NCBI GenBank assembly: GCA_012862575.1 | Contig: BLSF01000118.1 | Coordinates: forward strand, 1-53,630 | DNA length: 53,630 bases | Direction: 5' to 3' | Source: Parietichytrium sp. I65-24A | Taxonomy: Eukaryota; Sar; Bigyra; Thraustochytrida; Thraustochytriidae | Shown: positions 1-10,065 of the stretch, in pieces | Layout: each line of letters opens with the position of its first letter | Numbering within the stretch: the stretch's first letter is position 1 | The notes under the pieces: generated by a model | What the model saw: the letters and a program-made list of their open reading frames with translations, nothing else | Told to the model about the DNA's origin: nothing | The model's database searches: none | Position numbers and translations under genes: made by a program

Positions 1-1128
1 AAGAAAGAAAAGAAGGAGAAGAAGCACAAGAAAGACAAGAAGGTGGAGGCCGAAGTGATAGTAAAGAAGCGCAAGCATGAGGAGACAGAGGAGCCAAAAG
101 AGACCGTGGAAGAGGCAAAGGCCGATGTTGTAAAGAAGGCAAAGACGGAGTCTGGTGATGACAGTGCAAATGCTGGGGAAGTTACCTCAGTGTTTGTTGG
201 AAACCTGCCGTACAAGATTGATGAGGACCTCATGTACGAAACCTTCAAAGAGTGCGGCGCGAATGGGTACAAATCGATTGTGGCTGTGCGCTTTGGTGTG
301 GACGCAAACGGGGAGTTCAAGAGGTACGCGCATGTAGATTTTGACTCTGCGGAATCGGCTGCGAATGCCCTCAAACTGGACGGCAGCAGGGTGATGAGCA
401 ACGACATTCGCGTGCAGATGGCTGCTGGAAAGGGAAACGATAAAAGCAGCGGAGCAGCAAGCGATTTTGTAAAGCCCAGCGAGCCTGCGGCAAATCCAGA
501 ATTTGTAGATCGCTGCATTGTGAAAAACCTCAGCTACGACATCGACGAGGAGAAGCTGACTGCTGCTTTCGATGAGCAGGGAATTGAGATCAAGAAGGTG
601 AGCTGGGCGGAGGACAGAGAGACAGGGCAGTTTTACGGAACCTCATTTGTCACGTTTGCATCATGGGAGGACGCATCATGGGCTCTGGCCTGCGCTGAAG
701 CTGGATTCCATATCCTGGATCGCCCGGTGAAGGTAGAGTACTGTCCCCACAAAAACGACCGTCGAAAGGCGGCAGCCGCTGCAAGCGGCGAAGACAAGCA
801 CGGCAAACGCACTGATTCAGCCCGCCCTCCATCAGCCCGCCCAGAGGGTGGTACCAACACGGCATTTTTTGGCAACCTTGCGTTCGATATTGATGACGAC
901 GCTCTGAAAGAGTTTTGCAAAGGTTTCGGAGAGATTCAGGCAATTCGATGGCTTGAAAACAAGGACACCGGGGAGTTCAAGGGTGCCGGATTTGCCGATT
1001 TTGACACTTGCGAGGCAGTAGATGAGCTTGTAAAGACCAAAAACGGAAAGAAACTGATGGGCCGTATCGTGCGTGTGGACTACGCCCCTCCAAGCAACAA
1101 AGCCAAGAAAAAATTCCACAAGCAGTAA
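1..1128 (+). CDS. Three-RRM nucleolar-type RNA-binding protein (5' truncated by window edge)
   Basis: The frame is open from base 1, so the N-terminus lies outside the window; the visible part is 375 residues ending in TAA. It begins with a very lysine-rich stretch followed by an acidic/lysine segment, typical of nucleolar proteins. Three RNA recognition motifs follow, at about residues 62-140, 171-248 and 286-362. RNP2-like strands are visible in each (SVFVGNL, RCIVKNL, TAFFGNL), and RNP1-like strands are clearest in the third (GAGFADF). A basic tail (KAKKKFHKQ) ends the protein. The layout resembles nucleolin/Nsr1-type ribosome biogenesis factors, but the lack of GAR repeats leaves the exact orthologue open. 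No intron is needed. The gene converges on the lipase gene downstream. Confidence 0.9.
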   Translation, partial: KKEKKEKKHKKDKKVEAEVIVKKRKHEETEEPKETVEEAKADVVKKAKTESGDDSANAGEVTSVFVGNLPYKIDEDLMYETFKECGANGYKSIVAVRFGVDANGEFKRYAHVDFDSAESAANALKLDGSRVMSNDIRVQMAAGKGNDKSSGAASDFVKPSEPAANPEFVDRCIVKNLSYDIDEEKLTAAFDEQGIEIKKVSWAEDRETGQFYGTSFVTFASWEDASWALACAEAGFHILDRPVKVEYCPHKNDRRKAAAAASGEDKHGKRTDSARPPSARPEGGTNTAFFGNLAFDIDDDALKEFCKGFGEIQAIRWLENKDTGEFKGAGFADFDTCEAVDELVKTKNGKKLMGRIVRVDYAPPSNKAKKKFHKQ

Positions 1129-1454
1129 TCGATCGTGCTCCTCGCCCCACAATCTCACAGTGAGGGTGGGGAAGCTCGCGAGACGTTCTCTTCGGCCGCA
1201 AAATGACTGCTCATCTCTTCTCGTCAGCAAGTCTTGTTTTGGAAGCTCTCATTATAGTCAGGAATGAGCAAGTTGCAAAGAAATAATAATGAAATTCTAT
1301 TATTTGTCTACAGTCGACCTGGATCCGGGACGGGCCAGGTGCGGATAAATAAGATTTTTCCTTCTCTTCTGTTCCGAATAAAGAAGGTTCCATGGAATAA
1401 TGCTCGCGGGTAGTTAATACCTCGCGTTCGCAAATAGATAGATAAATAAGTGTC
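1129..1454. other. Convergent intergenic spacer
   Basis: This 326-bp spacer lies between the stops of the RRM gene and the lipase gene. It should hold both 3' UTRs. I see no further gene or repeat in it. Confidence 0.6.
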
Positions 1455-3056
1455 TCACTGCTCCTTTGTTTCTTCGGAGAGCTGATTCTGCCCTTCATCG
1501 CTGCTCCAAACATATGCGAGTGATTTGATAGCATTAATGTACCTTTGCGGTAAATGCAGGTGGAGGAACGTGGAAGACAATTCCAGAGTGTGCAAAAGAT
1601 CGCGCGGGTCGATTTCCACGGCGTGGCGGTTGTACTCTGGCGAGTCCAAGAGCCACACAGCACCTGCGCTGTACAGCTTCTTGTCGCGCTCGTCACGCGG
1701 AATGGCTCGGTAAATCTCGACTTTTTCTGCTTCAGAGAGCTCATTCTCCGCGGTTGCAAACTCCATGAGAGCTTTCTGAATTTCTCTCACTGTGCTGAGC
1801 GAGAGACGCGAGACAAAGTCGTCCCCCACAACAAACGAGGTAACGTACTTCCTTGTGAAAGGAGCTTGTGAGAGCTCATGGCATAGAGAGCAAGGAGCCC
1901 CAAATGCATATCCGTGCAGGTCACGCTCTGCACCAAAAGTCTTCGATCTGGCCCATTGCAAGGTCAAAAGAGTAGCTATACCTGCGCCTAAACTGTGACC
2001 TGCGACTACGACAGAGAATTCGGGGTGGGCCTTCAATGCATTCTTCACCACTTCTTCGAGCTCGCCAGCTAGCCTTTGCGCCGTAATAAGAAATCCCTGG
2101 TGAGCCTTTCCTTCGATCAGCTGATCCTCCTCCTCGCAGTACACCGAGGTAAACTTGACTGACTCGCACACTAGGTCAACAAGAACGTCTTGCACATTCA
2201 TAGTTCCCCGAATGACGACAACAACGTGTTTGTTGGCGCGGTCCAAGGCAACGTAGTGGCCAGGGTAATACATTTCCCCGCCCGCGACAGTCAAGAGAAT
2301 GTCCTCAGTCTGGATCCCTGTAAGAGCCTCAATGCAAGCCTTATATCCCGTGAGCTTGGAGCGGTCCACAGATTCAGGGATCAGGCCCATTATCCCTAAA
2401 ACTTGGTAGCCGTAAGCAGCGACGGCGAAGTGCAAGAATCTGTTCCATCGCTCGACGGTCTTTGGGCAGATGCGCGGAACGAAAGCAAGTGCAAGTTTTT
2501 CTTGCCGGTCACGGATGCGCTCCATTTTATTCAGTTCATGCGCTTCGGCTAAGGTCTTGGCGCCAAGAAGAAGCTTGATGGGATTGCGGGTTTTCAGGTC
2601 CATACCGAGCTGGCCGAGGAGACGCGTCACGCATAGCAGCGCCTCTTTGGTGTGTTTGTCAGAGAAAAGCATACGGATTGCATCTCCCCGCTCCCCGCCG
2701 CGAGCCGCAAGCACAGCATCGGCCGCTTCGATGGTTGCTTTGGCGACTCCCTCGGTGACATCGATGGATGCCTTTGCTAGCTTGTAGCCGCTTTTGAGTC
2801 CGCTGTCGAGCTTCTCCAGCGCCAATGCGGCAATGCCGAGCCCCACAGATTGTGTCATCTGCAGCTGAAACGAGAGCAGGGAGCTCGTCGCCGCATAGCA
2901 CGCGTATGTGCTTGCTCGCGCGAATTCAAACGCAGCCTCTGTGGACAATTTCCCGGCGTAGAGGGCATCTCTCATGAGTCCACCCCTCGTGCCAACCCTC
3001 GCGTCATGCAGTCCTTCAAACAGCTCCAACTCCCGAGCATGCCTTGTTTGGGCCAT
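1455..3056 (-). CDS. Class 3 (DAGL-like) lipase
   Basis: A 533-residue alpha/beta hydrolase of the lipase class 3 family, expected to hydrolyse acylglycerols and most like sn-1-specific diacylglycerol lipases in layout. Residues 1-200 are helical with no motif I recognise. The catalytic domain follows: the oxyanion-region motif VVIRGT (about 280-285), the nucleophile elbow GHSLG with Ser355, the acid region VVGDD (409-413) and a C-terminal histidine in LHLHLPQRY (about 498-506). The whole Ser-Asp-His set therefore appears present. The ATG at 3056 is preceded in frame by a TAG 27 bp upstream, so the start is secure. DAGLs usually carry four N-terminal transmembrane helices; none is obvious here, which suggests a soluble or peripherally bound enzyme. 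It is transcribed divergently from the kinase-IFT57 gene across 2.5 kb. Confidence 0.88.
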   Translation of the reverse strand: MAQTRHARELELFEGLHDARVGTRGGLMRDALYAGKLSTEAAFEFARASTYACYAATSSLLSFQLQMTQSVGLGIAALALEKLDSGLKSGYKLAKASIDVTEGVAKATIEAADAVLAARGGERGDAIRMLFSDKHTKEALLCVTRLLGQLGMDLKTRNPIKLLLGAKTLAEAHELNKMERIRDRQEKLALAFVPRICPKTVERWNRFLHFAVAAYGYQVLGIMGLIPESVDRSKLTGYKACIEALTGIQTEDILLTVAGGEMYYPGHYVALDRANKHVVVVIRGTMNVQDVLVDLVCESVKFTSVYCEEEDQLIEGKAHQGFLITAQRLAGELEEVVKNALKAHPEFSVVVAGHSLGAGIATLLTLQWARSKTFGAERDLHGYAFGAPCSLCHELSQAPFTRKYVTSFVVGDDFVSRLSLSTVREIQKALMEFATAENELSEAEKVEIYRAIPRDERDKKLYSAGAVWLLDSPEYNRHAVEIDPRDLLHTLELSSTFLHLHLPQRYINAIKSLAYVWSSDEGQNQLSEETKEQ

Positions 3057-5534
3057 CTCGATCGCGCGATGCGCAGCTCCACTCTATCCTAAATGCAAAA
3101 CCACACCGCAGCCCGTCACTTCCATCCGCAGTGTCTACAAACGACTCGCCTTGGCCAAGCAACAAGCTCAACTCCGCCCACAAGCACAATTGACGAGACA
3201 GTCTCACAAACCTGCACTGACTGTGAATTAAAAGCGGCGCAACTGCAAGCTGGCCAAAGTCAAAGCGCCAACCCAGAGGACACCCGCGTGTATCACCCCG
3301 TCCAACGAGCCCGGAGCACCGATACAGATGGAGAGACCAAGTGGCAGAGCAAGGAAGGAAGGATGGAAGGACTTAAGTTAGGGAGTCAAAGAGGGAGTCA
3401 AAAGTTGCCTGCCACAATCGGAATGACAATTTACCCAGGTCCCCTTCGTCCTACGGTAAGAGCCGCCCCCACCGTAGCCCAATTCAGCTCTTGACTCACC
3501 GCACATAGACCCACCTGTAAACAGCTCTTGTACTCTGTACTCTGTACTTTTCTCGCCCTCTCTATCACACGCTACCTCGTGGCACTTTTCGTCTCACTAC
3601 TGAAACAGGCACGCACACACTTTTGGGCTTAAACTTATCAAACTATTACATTCTCACCTCCGCAGACTTTCCCCATCGCTCAGCGCTAGTCCTCACTATG
3701 CCTTTCTCTAATCCATCTCCGCAACTATTTTTTTTCGGCACTACGAGAGCGTAGGCTTGGGGGTACTACTGTTTGCGGTATGAATCCAGTGAGACCTGTT
3801 TTCGAAAGTGAAACGGCCCTAGCGAGTACTCGGGTCTTTCAGTAAGGTTAGGTAGAGAGGTGGTAGTAAGAGGGGTCCATACGAAATGAACGAAAAAATG
3901 CACGGATGCACTCTTAGCCGAGGAGTAGGACTATGGATTTGTGTGGGTTATAGTAGAGGAAATGGTAGGAGTCTGTGAATGACAGCGAATGAGGCAAAAT
4001 ATTTCATTTTTGCATTTTGTAAGATTGTTTGATTTTGATTGTTCGGTGAGATTTCCGAGCTGGTCCTTATTCTTTCACTTCTTTCACTGCGTGCGGGGAG
4101 CTTTGAAAACGTTGCACCCATCGCGTTTGCCCTTCGACGACAAAGCGCGTCAAGCAAGCTGGGGCGGCCTCTCGACAAACCCTCGACGACGTCAGCAGAG
4201 ACTTTTGCACTGCAAATACTGCAAATGCAAATGCACCCGCCTGTTCAAGTAGGCCATCGTGCGAGCAGAAACACTAGCCAGCGTTGTCCGCCCAGCTCTC
4301 CGGAATCGGTCGAGTAGGACTACCATCGAACTGCCGTAGCCACTCCTGCGCGAGCTGGTACTGCAGTACTCGTACACAGTCAGTACTCCGTGAACCATAG
4401 GGGCCTCATGCGCTTGTCAATTCCTGCATGTAGCAAAGTGATACTGGACTCGTGACTCTCGGGAGTGCTTGTCTGTTTGTCTGGTTGCTTGTGAGCTCTT
4501 GAGCTCAGCTATGTTCAGCTGGTCCTGTGTTGCCGGAGCGGCGTCAGGTAATTCCCGAGTGTGATTTGGATTTCATGCAACTGCGTCATGGGCGAGATGT
4601 AAAACGAAATTGGATCCACCAGCGTTTTCGCCATGCGAGTGGTAGTATGCTGGCTGGGGTGATCACGCATGCAGTGCGGAGTACTGCGTTCGTGGATGGG
4701 ATGTTTGTGCCCTTCTGTTGACAGTGAACTAAAGATCAATCATCAAAATCAATCAACCAACCAATCAATCACATTACGCGCGTTGTGGGTGTTTATCTCG
4801 TCGTGGCTCTCGGCCCTCAAACTCTTCGACTTTGGCGGACTTTTAATGAGCGTCGCGGTAACATCTTGTCAAAATTGGATTCTTCTTCTCTCTTTTTTCT
4901 CTTCTCCCATCCCTACTCTGCTAAACCCTGCTACGCAGTTCTTATTCAATATTATTCCTCACATAGGCCTCATTAATGGAGAGTACGAAAAAATGAATGC
5001 TAACATTCAATACGACAAACAATACACCGTCACGAGTATGTAATCGTTTGTTAAGAGGCGGTAGAGAGAACAGAATGAACAAAAAAGTTCCAAAACGGTC
5101 ACTTTTTGACGAAGCCATTGTCTGAGATGTCTGAGGTTCTAAATTCCAACCTAAAATTTTAGAGCTCCAAGACAGGCAGACAGACAGACAGACAAAAGCA
5201 GGTCGCAAGTCTGCAGTTTAATTTATGAAAATGTTTCTCAGTTCATTAGTTAGTTACAAGCAAAAAGAAACAAAAGTTTGCGTGTCGAGGCTGGCTCACA
5301 TCCATGCAAAACATCGCATAGAGATAGATGCATCGCACAGAGCGCAAAACCCGCCCACAATGACTGAGCTACTCAGTTGTACACATGACCTGCAAGTAAT
5401 TTCTCTCGTCTATTGTACTGGCAGTGAGTACGGAGCTGCTCGAGTTGAGCTGTTCAAGCCAGCAAGGAAGGCAACAAGCAGTGCCTGTCCATCCATCTAT
5501 CCATCCATCCATCCATCGATCCTCGCCGCGCTCG
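3057..5534. other. Divergent intergenic region with no credible gene
   Basis: This 2.5-kb stretch lies between the divergent lipase and kinase-IFT57 genes and should contain both promoters. ORFs inside it are short, overlap on both strands and have no recognisable domain. It is T-rich in places (for example 4860-4960). A (CCAT)n tract at about 5488-5517 lies just before the kinase ATG. Confidence 0.55.
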
Positions 5535-8027
5535 ATGAGTTCTCATCAGCAGGCTGAGAATGGGCAGATGGCGAGCAGCGGCAGAGATGGCAAAGATGGA
5601 GGAGGGCACGTGCAAATCGAGGGCGGCGGGAAGACGTGCCTCGCGGATTACGATATTGGCAAAGCGGTCGGCCGCGGCAAGTTTGCCACCGTGTACAAAG
5701 CTGTGCTGAGAAGCACAAATGAAGTGTGCGCGCTGAAACGAGTGCAGGTGTTCAACACAATGGACTCAGTGACGCGAGCAAAGTGCTTGAAGGAGGTCAA
5801 GCTGATCCAATCGCTCAAGCATCCCAATATAATTCAGTTCCGAGACGCTTTTGTGGAGAATAATGAACTTAGTATAGCGCTGGAGTGGGCAAATGCGGGA
5901 GATCTCAAGAGACAGATTCGACTGGCAAGGGAGCGGGGCACTAGGTTTGAGGAGCGCGTGGTGTGGAAATACTTCTCCGAAATCTGTAGTGCTATCGAGC
6001 ACATTCATTCCAAGCGCATTATCCATCGTGACATAAAGCCGGCCAATATTTTTTTGATGACGAACGGAGTCATCAAAGTGGGAGACCTTGGTCTCGGAAG
6101 GTCGCTTAGCGAAAGCACCCTTGAAGCCTTTTCAAAGGTTGGCACTCCGCTTTATATGGCGCCAGAGGTGCTCCGAAGCAATGGCTATGACTGGAAGTCA
6201 GATATCTGGTCGTTGGGATGCATTTTGTACGAATTGGCAGCCCTCCGATCGCCATTCAAAGAGGAGAATCTGAGTCTGGTCGAGCTTTTCAAGAAAATTA
6301 ATTTGGGCAAATATCCGCCTTTGGAAGACGGATTATGTACACCCGAACTCTCCTTGCTTGTCGGTAGTATGCTGAATCTCGACGCTGCCGCAAGACCGAA
6401 TATCTCCCAAGTGTGTGAATATGTACAGCAAATGAGGAAAATAACGAGCGCCTCCCCTGAAGTTTCGGCCACAATGATTCGCCCCACGGTACCCACTGCT
6501 CTTCCGTGGCCATCTCCGAGGGAGGAGGAACCAAGCAGCGCTGCGGGGCGCGGCGAACAGCCTGCCAAGAGCAAAAGCAAAAGCAAGAGCAAGCGGCCAT
6601 CCAGCCACAAAAGTACTGGCAACAAGAGCTCGGCTCGATCCCACGAGCCAGAGAGCAGCTCAAGACCAGCTTCGAGAAATGAAACTCCACGCAGTACGGA
6701 ACCGTCGCCACGAGAAGAGCTGGAGTATAGCAACACGAAAGGGATGAAGACAGCGCTTGCCGTGATGGAGGAGGTCAACGAACTACTCAAGCTACTCGAA
6801 TATCGCGGCAAGATTGTTCTTAACCCAGTGTATTTTGCTTTGGACCCAGACCGAGCAGGGTCCGGTCAGAATCGCCACAGACAATTCATGGACTTTACCA
6901 GTATTTGTGCCTGGCTTTTCAGTCGCATCGGCTCAGAGTGGGACTACGATCCATACGCAGCACCTCCAAGTATAGCAACGTCGCTTTTGAACGCAATTGG
7001 AAAGTGCGGTGTGCCTGCAGAAAGAGTGGGCTCGATTCCGGCGTCCCAACTTTGTTACGGCTTTGGACTCGCTGTCTGCCTTTGCCTCAAATGGCTGGGG
7101 GAACTTGCGCTGTTCAAGCATAGCAGGTTCAAATTCGGCAAGCCTGGGTACGACGCGGTGAAAGAGCAATATGTAGAAGAGCCGTCGTGCGCAGGGTTTC
7201 ATGAAGCGGCTGGCGATGATGGCGGTTTTTTTAGTGACGTGGAGGATGATTTTGTGGAAGAAGAAGACCAGGAAAACGGTGCTGGCGTCGAATGGTATCA
7301 CGACACAAAGTATAGCTCGTACACCGCGCAATGCGTGTCTGGTGGTGCTGTTGAAGAGGGAACTACCTTGCTTCCCTTGATGGAGAACACGTCTGAGTCT
7401 GATGCGTCAAAGTGGAAGCTTGAGCTCGAAAAGGTTACTCCGAAATTACGCCTGTTTGATAGGTCGCGCGAGTCGAAAGTCTACAATTGGCGAGGCCGAC
7501 GAGAGCAACTTTCGTCCAATTTGAAATTAATGAGAGCGACTTTGCTAGGACCAGACGTGGGAGAGGCCAGAGCCATGACCCCTTCTGCAACTATTTCTCG
7601 AGAACGAACTGCTCAGCAGCAATTATCTGATCTGGCGGCGAGACTAGAAACCGAGCTGAAAAAATTGGAGAGACGCGAAGCTAGTTTGGCACGTACATAT
7701 GCGGATCAGTGCGAAGCAAACAGGGTTATCATTGAGAGTGTCAAAGATCTCGAAGTGAGCTGTTCAAAATTAAAAGCAGAGAGCGATCGACTTTCTGAAG
7801 AGTACGAGCAAGTAGGAGCAAGAGCGAGGGATTTAGAAGCTCTGATTAAAGACAAGTCCACATCGCTCTCAGACGTGCAGTCAACTAAAAAGATAAAGGT
7901 CGCCTTGACTCGCCTCCGCGAAGAAATGAGGAAAATGGACACACAGATCGGAACTTTACTGGCTTCTGCAGAGAACCATCCCGAGAGAAACGAGGCAAGC
8001 AGAGGTCAGGTTGAGGCGTATCCCTAG
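5535..8027 (+). CDS. NIMA-related kinase fused to IFT57 (intraflagellar transport B subunit)
   Basis: One uninterrupted 830-residue ORF encodes two proteins normally made separately. Residues 38-300 form a complete NEK kinase: glycine loop GRGKFATV (45-52), Lys68 in CALKRV, Glu87 in helix C, HRD at 164-166, the NEK-typical DLGLGR (184-189) and APE (209-211). The activation loop ends SKVGTPLYMAPE, closest to NEK6/7. A Ser/Lys/Arg-rich linker follows (about 301-403). Residues 404-810 match IFT57: an N-terminal CH-like fold (NELLKLLEYRGKIV, YFALDPD), an acidic segment (FVEEEDQE), the WKLELEKVTPKLRL block and a C-terminal coiled coil ending near KIKVALTRLREEMRKMDTQIG. IFT57 is a peripheral IFT-B subunit acting in cilia. 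The frame is open upstream to 5424, but the first ATG is at 5535. A separate IFT57 product from Met404 cannot be excluded. Confidence 0.92.
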   Translation: MSSHQQAENGQMASSGRDGKDGGGHVQIEGGGKTCLADYDIGKAVGRGKFATVYKAVLRSTNEVCALKRVQVFNTMDSVTRAKCLKEVKLIQSLKHPNIIQFRDAFVENNELSIALEWANAGDLKRQIRLARERGTRFEERVVWKYFSEICSAIEHIHSKRIIHRDIKPANIFLMTNGVIKVGDLGLGRSLSESTLEAFSKVGTPLYMAPEVLRSNGYDWKSDIWSLGCILYELAALRSPFKEENLSLVELFKKINLGKYPPLEDGLCTPELSLLVGSMLNLDAAARPNISQVCEYVQQMRKITSASPEVSATMIRPTVPTALPWPSPREEEPSSAAGRGEQPAKSKSKSKSKRPSSHKSTGNKSSARSHEPESSSRPASRNETPRSTEPSPREELEYSNTKGMKTALAVMEEVNELLKLLEYRGKIVLNPVYFALDPDRAGSGQNRHRQFMDFTSICAWLFSRIGSEWDYDPYAAPPSIATSLLNAIGKCGVPAERVGSIPASQLCYGFGLAVCLCLKWLGELALFKHSRFKFGKPGYDAVKEQYVEEPSCAGFHEAAGDDGGFFSDVEDDFVEEEDQENGAGVEWYHDTKYSSYTAQCVSGGAVEEGTTLLPLMENTSESDASKWKLELEKVTPKLRLFDRSRESKVYNWRGRREQLSSNLKLMRATLLGPDVGEARAMTPSATISRERTAQQQLSDLAARLETELKKLERREASLARTYADQCEANRVIIESVKDLEVSCSKLKAESDRLSEEYEQVGARARDLEALIKDKSTSLSDVQSTKKIKVALTRLREEMRKMDTQIGTLLASAENHPERNEASRGQVEAYP

Positions 8028-8236
8028 TTTCAAGACCGTGTCTTATTTTTCTCTTGGAACGGATTCTTTACAAGCGATGTAATCAGTGCACGACATCGTT
8101 GCTGCCTGCATACTTCGGAGCTGTGTTTTTATACAGGCTGAATGGGCCCTGCTTCAACAGTGCGAGTATAAACTTCTTATTTCGAATGATTGGTCAACAG
8201 CATGACAGAGACTCATCGTTTTCTTTTGCGTGAATT

Positions 8237-9409
8237 TTAATCTCCTATCGGGGTAGATGAGCCAACGGTCGACGCTGAGCTTGTAGGGGTGTAATAGTTT
8301 TTAATCCATTTGCTGGTTCCAGAAAGGCCAGGAAACAACAATCGTTCAGTAATGCCCATGTTGTCCAGGCGTTGACGCACCTCTTGTTTAAGTTCTTTAG
8401 CGATGACAATTTTTCTATATGCGTTGGAACTCTTTCTCTGCTCTAGCCACTCGTCGATTAGTTGCGTTTTCCCCGTCAGAAACGCAAACACGTGATTCTG
8501 GTTGGTCACTCGCGCATGTACGGCAGGTGCCTCCATGAAGACGAGCGAGTCCCCGAGAACGTCCAATTTATCCAGGAGAGAAATTTTACTGACAGTGTCT
8601 TGGTCGGGCTTGTAGAACGTGCCAGAATCCTGGGTCCTCTCCGCGGCGCGCGGTCTCATGGCAAGAGAGAAATCTAGCAAGCTCAGCATTTGATTGGTTC
8701 TGCAGACGTGCCAATAATCATCATTTGTTTCAGCGCTCCATCTTTCGTGCATGTCAAGATAGGTAGGGCTCGCCTCTAAGCACTTTCGCGGATCCACGCA
8801 CCAGACGATCCCGTCGCAATCGTCTTTACTAGGGTCCCTGCAGGCAAAGTGAAGCCCAATGAGCGGTGAAAAGGTAAAATCTAGAATGCGTGTTGGACAG
8901 CCATGATGCTGCGCCAAGGTCAGCCATTCGAAAAGGCCGCTTGTGCGATCGATGCTGCCGTGGCAGTAGTTCATGAACGACCGCAGAATCCCACGCTCTA
9001 TTTTACGCTCTGCGGGAGACCCAAGTTCGTGGCCGAGCCTCTGCAGCGACGTGACCAGGCGAAAGTCGGAGCTTGGCAGGCCCCTGAAGAGATACGGCGA
9101 TCCAAACTTGTTGGTATGTGCATTCCACGAGTTGAGCTCCAGCATCCTCAGCAGCTCGGGCCACGTGTGTGCCACCAAAGTCTCCCCGTGCGGCGGATCC
9201 ACCACGAGGTCCGTCTTCGGCAGCATGTACTTGTAGTGCAAGCGGTCCATCAACTCGCTGGCGCGTCTCAGCATGTCAAAATCCACGCCGTCGTCGGCCA
9301 CGAGCAGCGTCTCGAGCGTGGCGACGACCGAATCCAGCGTAGCGCCAGAGCCGTCTTCTGTGGCCTCGTCACTTTGTGCCCGCTGCCTTTTCACCTTGCC
9401 GGCCAGCAT
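8237..9409 (-). CDS. FRG-domain protein
   Basis: A 390-residue protein with an FRG domain, named for its conserved F-R-G motif, here in PYLFRGLPSSDF (about 105-115). Further family features follow: an acidic/basic helix SPAERKIERGILRSF (131-145), the motif LAQHHGCPTRILDFTFSP (165-182) and a hydrophobic strand IGLHFAC. The molecular activity of FRG domains is not settled; many family members occur in bacteria and phages. The first 80 residues have no recognisable domain and the C-terminal 180 look globular. The start is the ATG at 9409. The gene converges on the kinase-IFT57 gene with a spacer of about 210 bp and lies downstream of PrimPol on the same strand. Confidence 0.82.
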   Translation of the reverse strand: MLAGKVKRQRAQSDEATEDGSGATLDSVVATLETLLVADDGVDFDMLRRASELMDRLHYKYMLPKTDLVVDPPHGETLVAHTWPELLRMLELNSWNAHTNKFGSPYLFRGLPSSDFRLVTSLQRLGHELGSPAERKIERGILRSFMNYCHGSIDRTSGLFEWLTLAQHHGCPTRILDFTFSPLIGLHFACRDPSKDDCDGIVWCVDPRKCLEASPTYLDMHERWSAETNDDYWHVCRTNQMLSLLDFSLAMRPRAAERTQDSGTFYKPDQDTVSKISLLDKLDVLGDSLVFMEAPAVHARVTNQNHVFAFLTGKTQLIDEWLEQRKSSNAYRKIVIAKELKQEVRQRLDNMGITERLLFPGLSGTSKWIKNYYTPTSSASTVGSSTPIGD

Positions 9410-10065
9410 CTTTTCTCACGTTCGAAGATCCTTCTCATTCACCAGCAGTCAGACTGCCACCGCCTCTGCCACTGCCACTACCAATGACGATGCCTCTCGC
9501 TCGCTCGCTCACGCACTCATTCACGTGTCTGTTTCCTTAATGTTGCAGCTCTCATCCGTAGTGTGCTTGAAGTGCAATGTGTGCAATGTGTTCACTGTCA
9601 ATCGCTGTATTCACATCACATCACATCACAATGTTTCAATGTTCAATGTGCAATGTGCAATGTTCAAGCACTGTTGACATTGAATGTTCAGTGTTCGTTC
9701 AAGATCGTTCAAGGCAGGCCCGGGAATGAATGAATGAACGGTCTCGTGGACTCCTGTTGGATTGTTGGATTGCTGGATTGTTCTAGCATTTCAGCAATTC
9801 CTCGTCCTTTGTGTCAATGAGTGTACAGTGTGCTGAACGCATGAGGAGAGTAGGCAGCCTTCGCCGAGCGCTCTTTTGGGAGATGGGAATTTGCGATTGG
9901 GGAAACAAGAGCGGCAGCTTTGCTCAAGAAAGACAGATTGATGTAGAATTGTCGCTTCGTTGTTGATCATGGGACATACTTCAGTTGTTCAACGAAGTAC
10001 AGGTACTTTTAAAAAATCATAGTCGGATTCAGAGATCCCCGAAACCTGTTCAGCCATCGGCCCGG
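9410..10065. other. Intergenic region with imperfect TGTTCAATG-type repeats
   Basis: This spacer separates the FRG gene from PrimPol. From about 9565 to 9700 it is built from imperfect short repeats of the type tgcaatgtg/ttcaatgt, with a small catcacatcacatcac tract near 9615. The rest shows no gene. Confidence 0.55.

Noticed and set aside
4669-5043. 124-codon hydrophobic ORF
   Set aside because: Starts inside unrelated sequence and is hydrophobic only because the DNA is T-rich.
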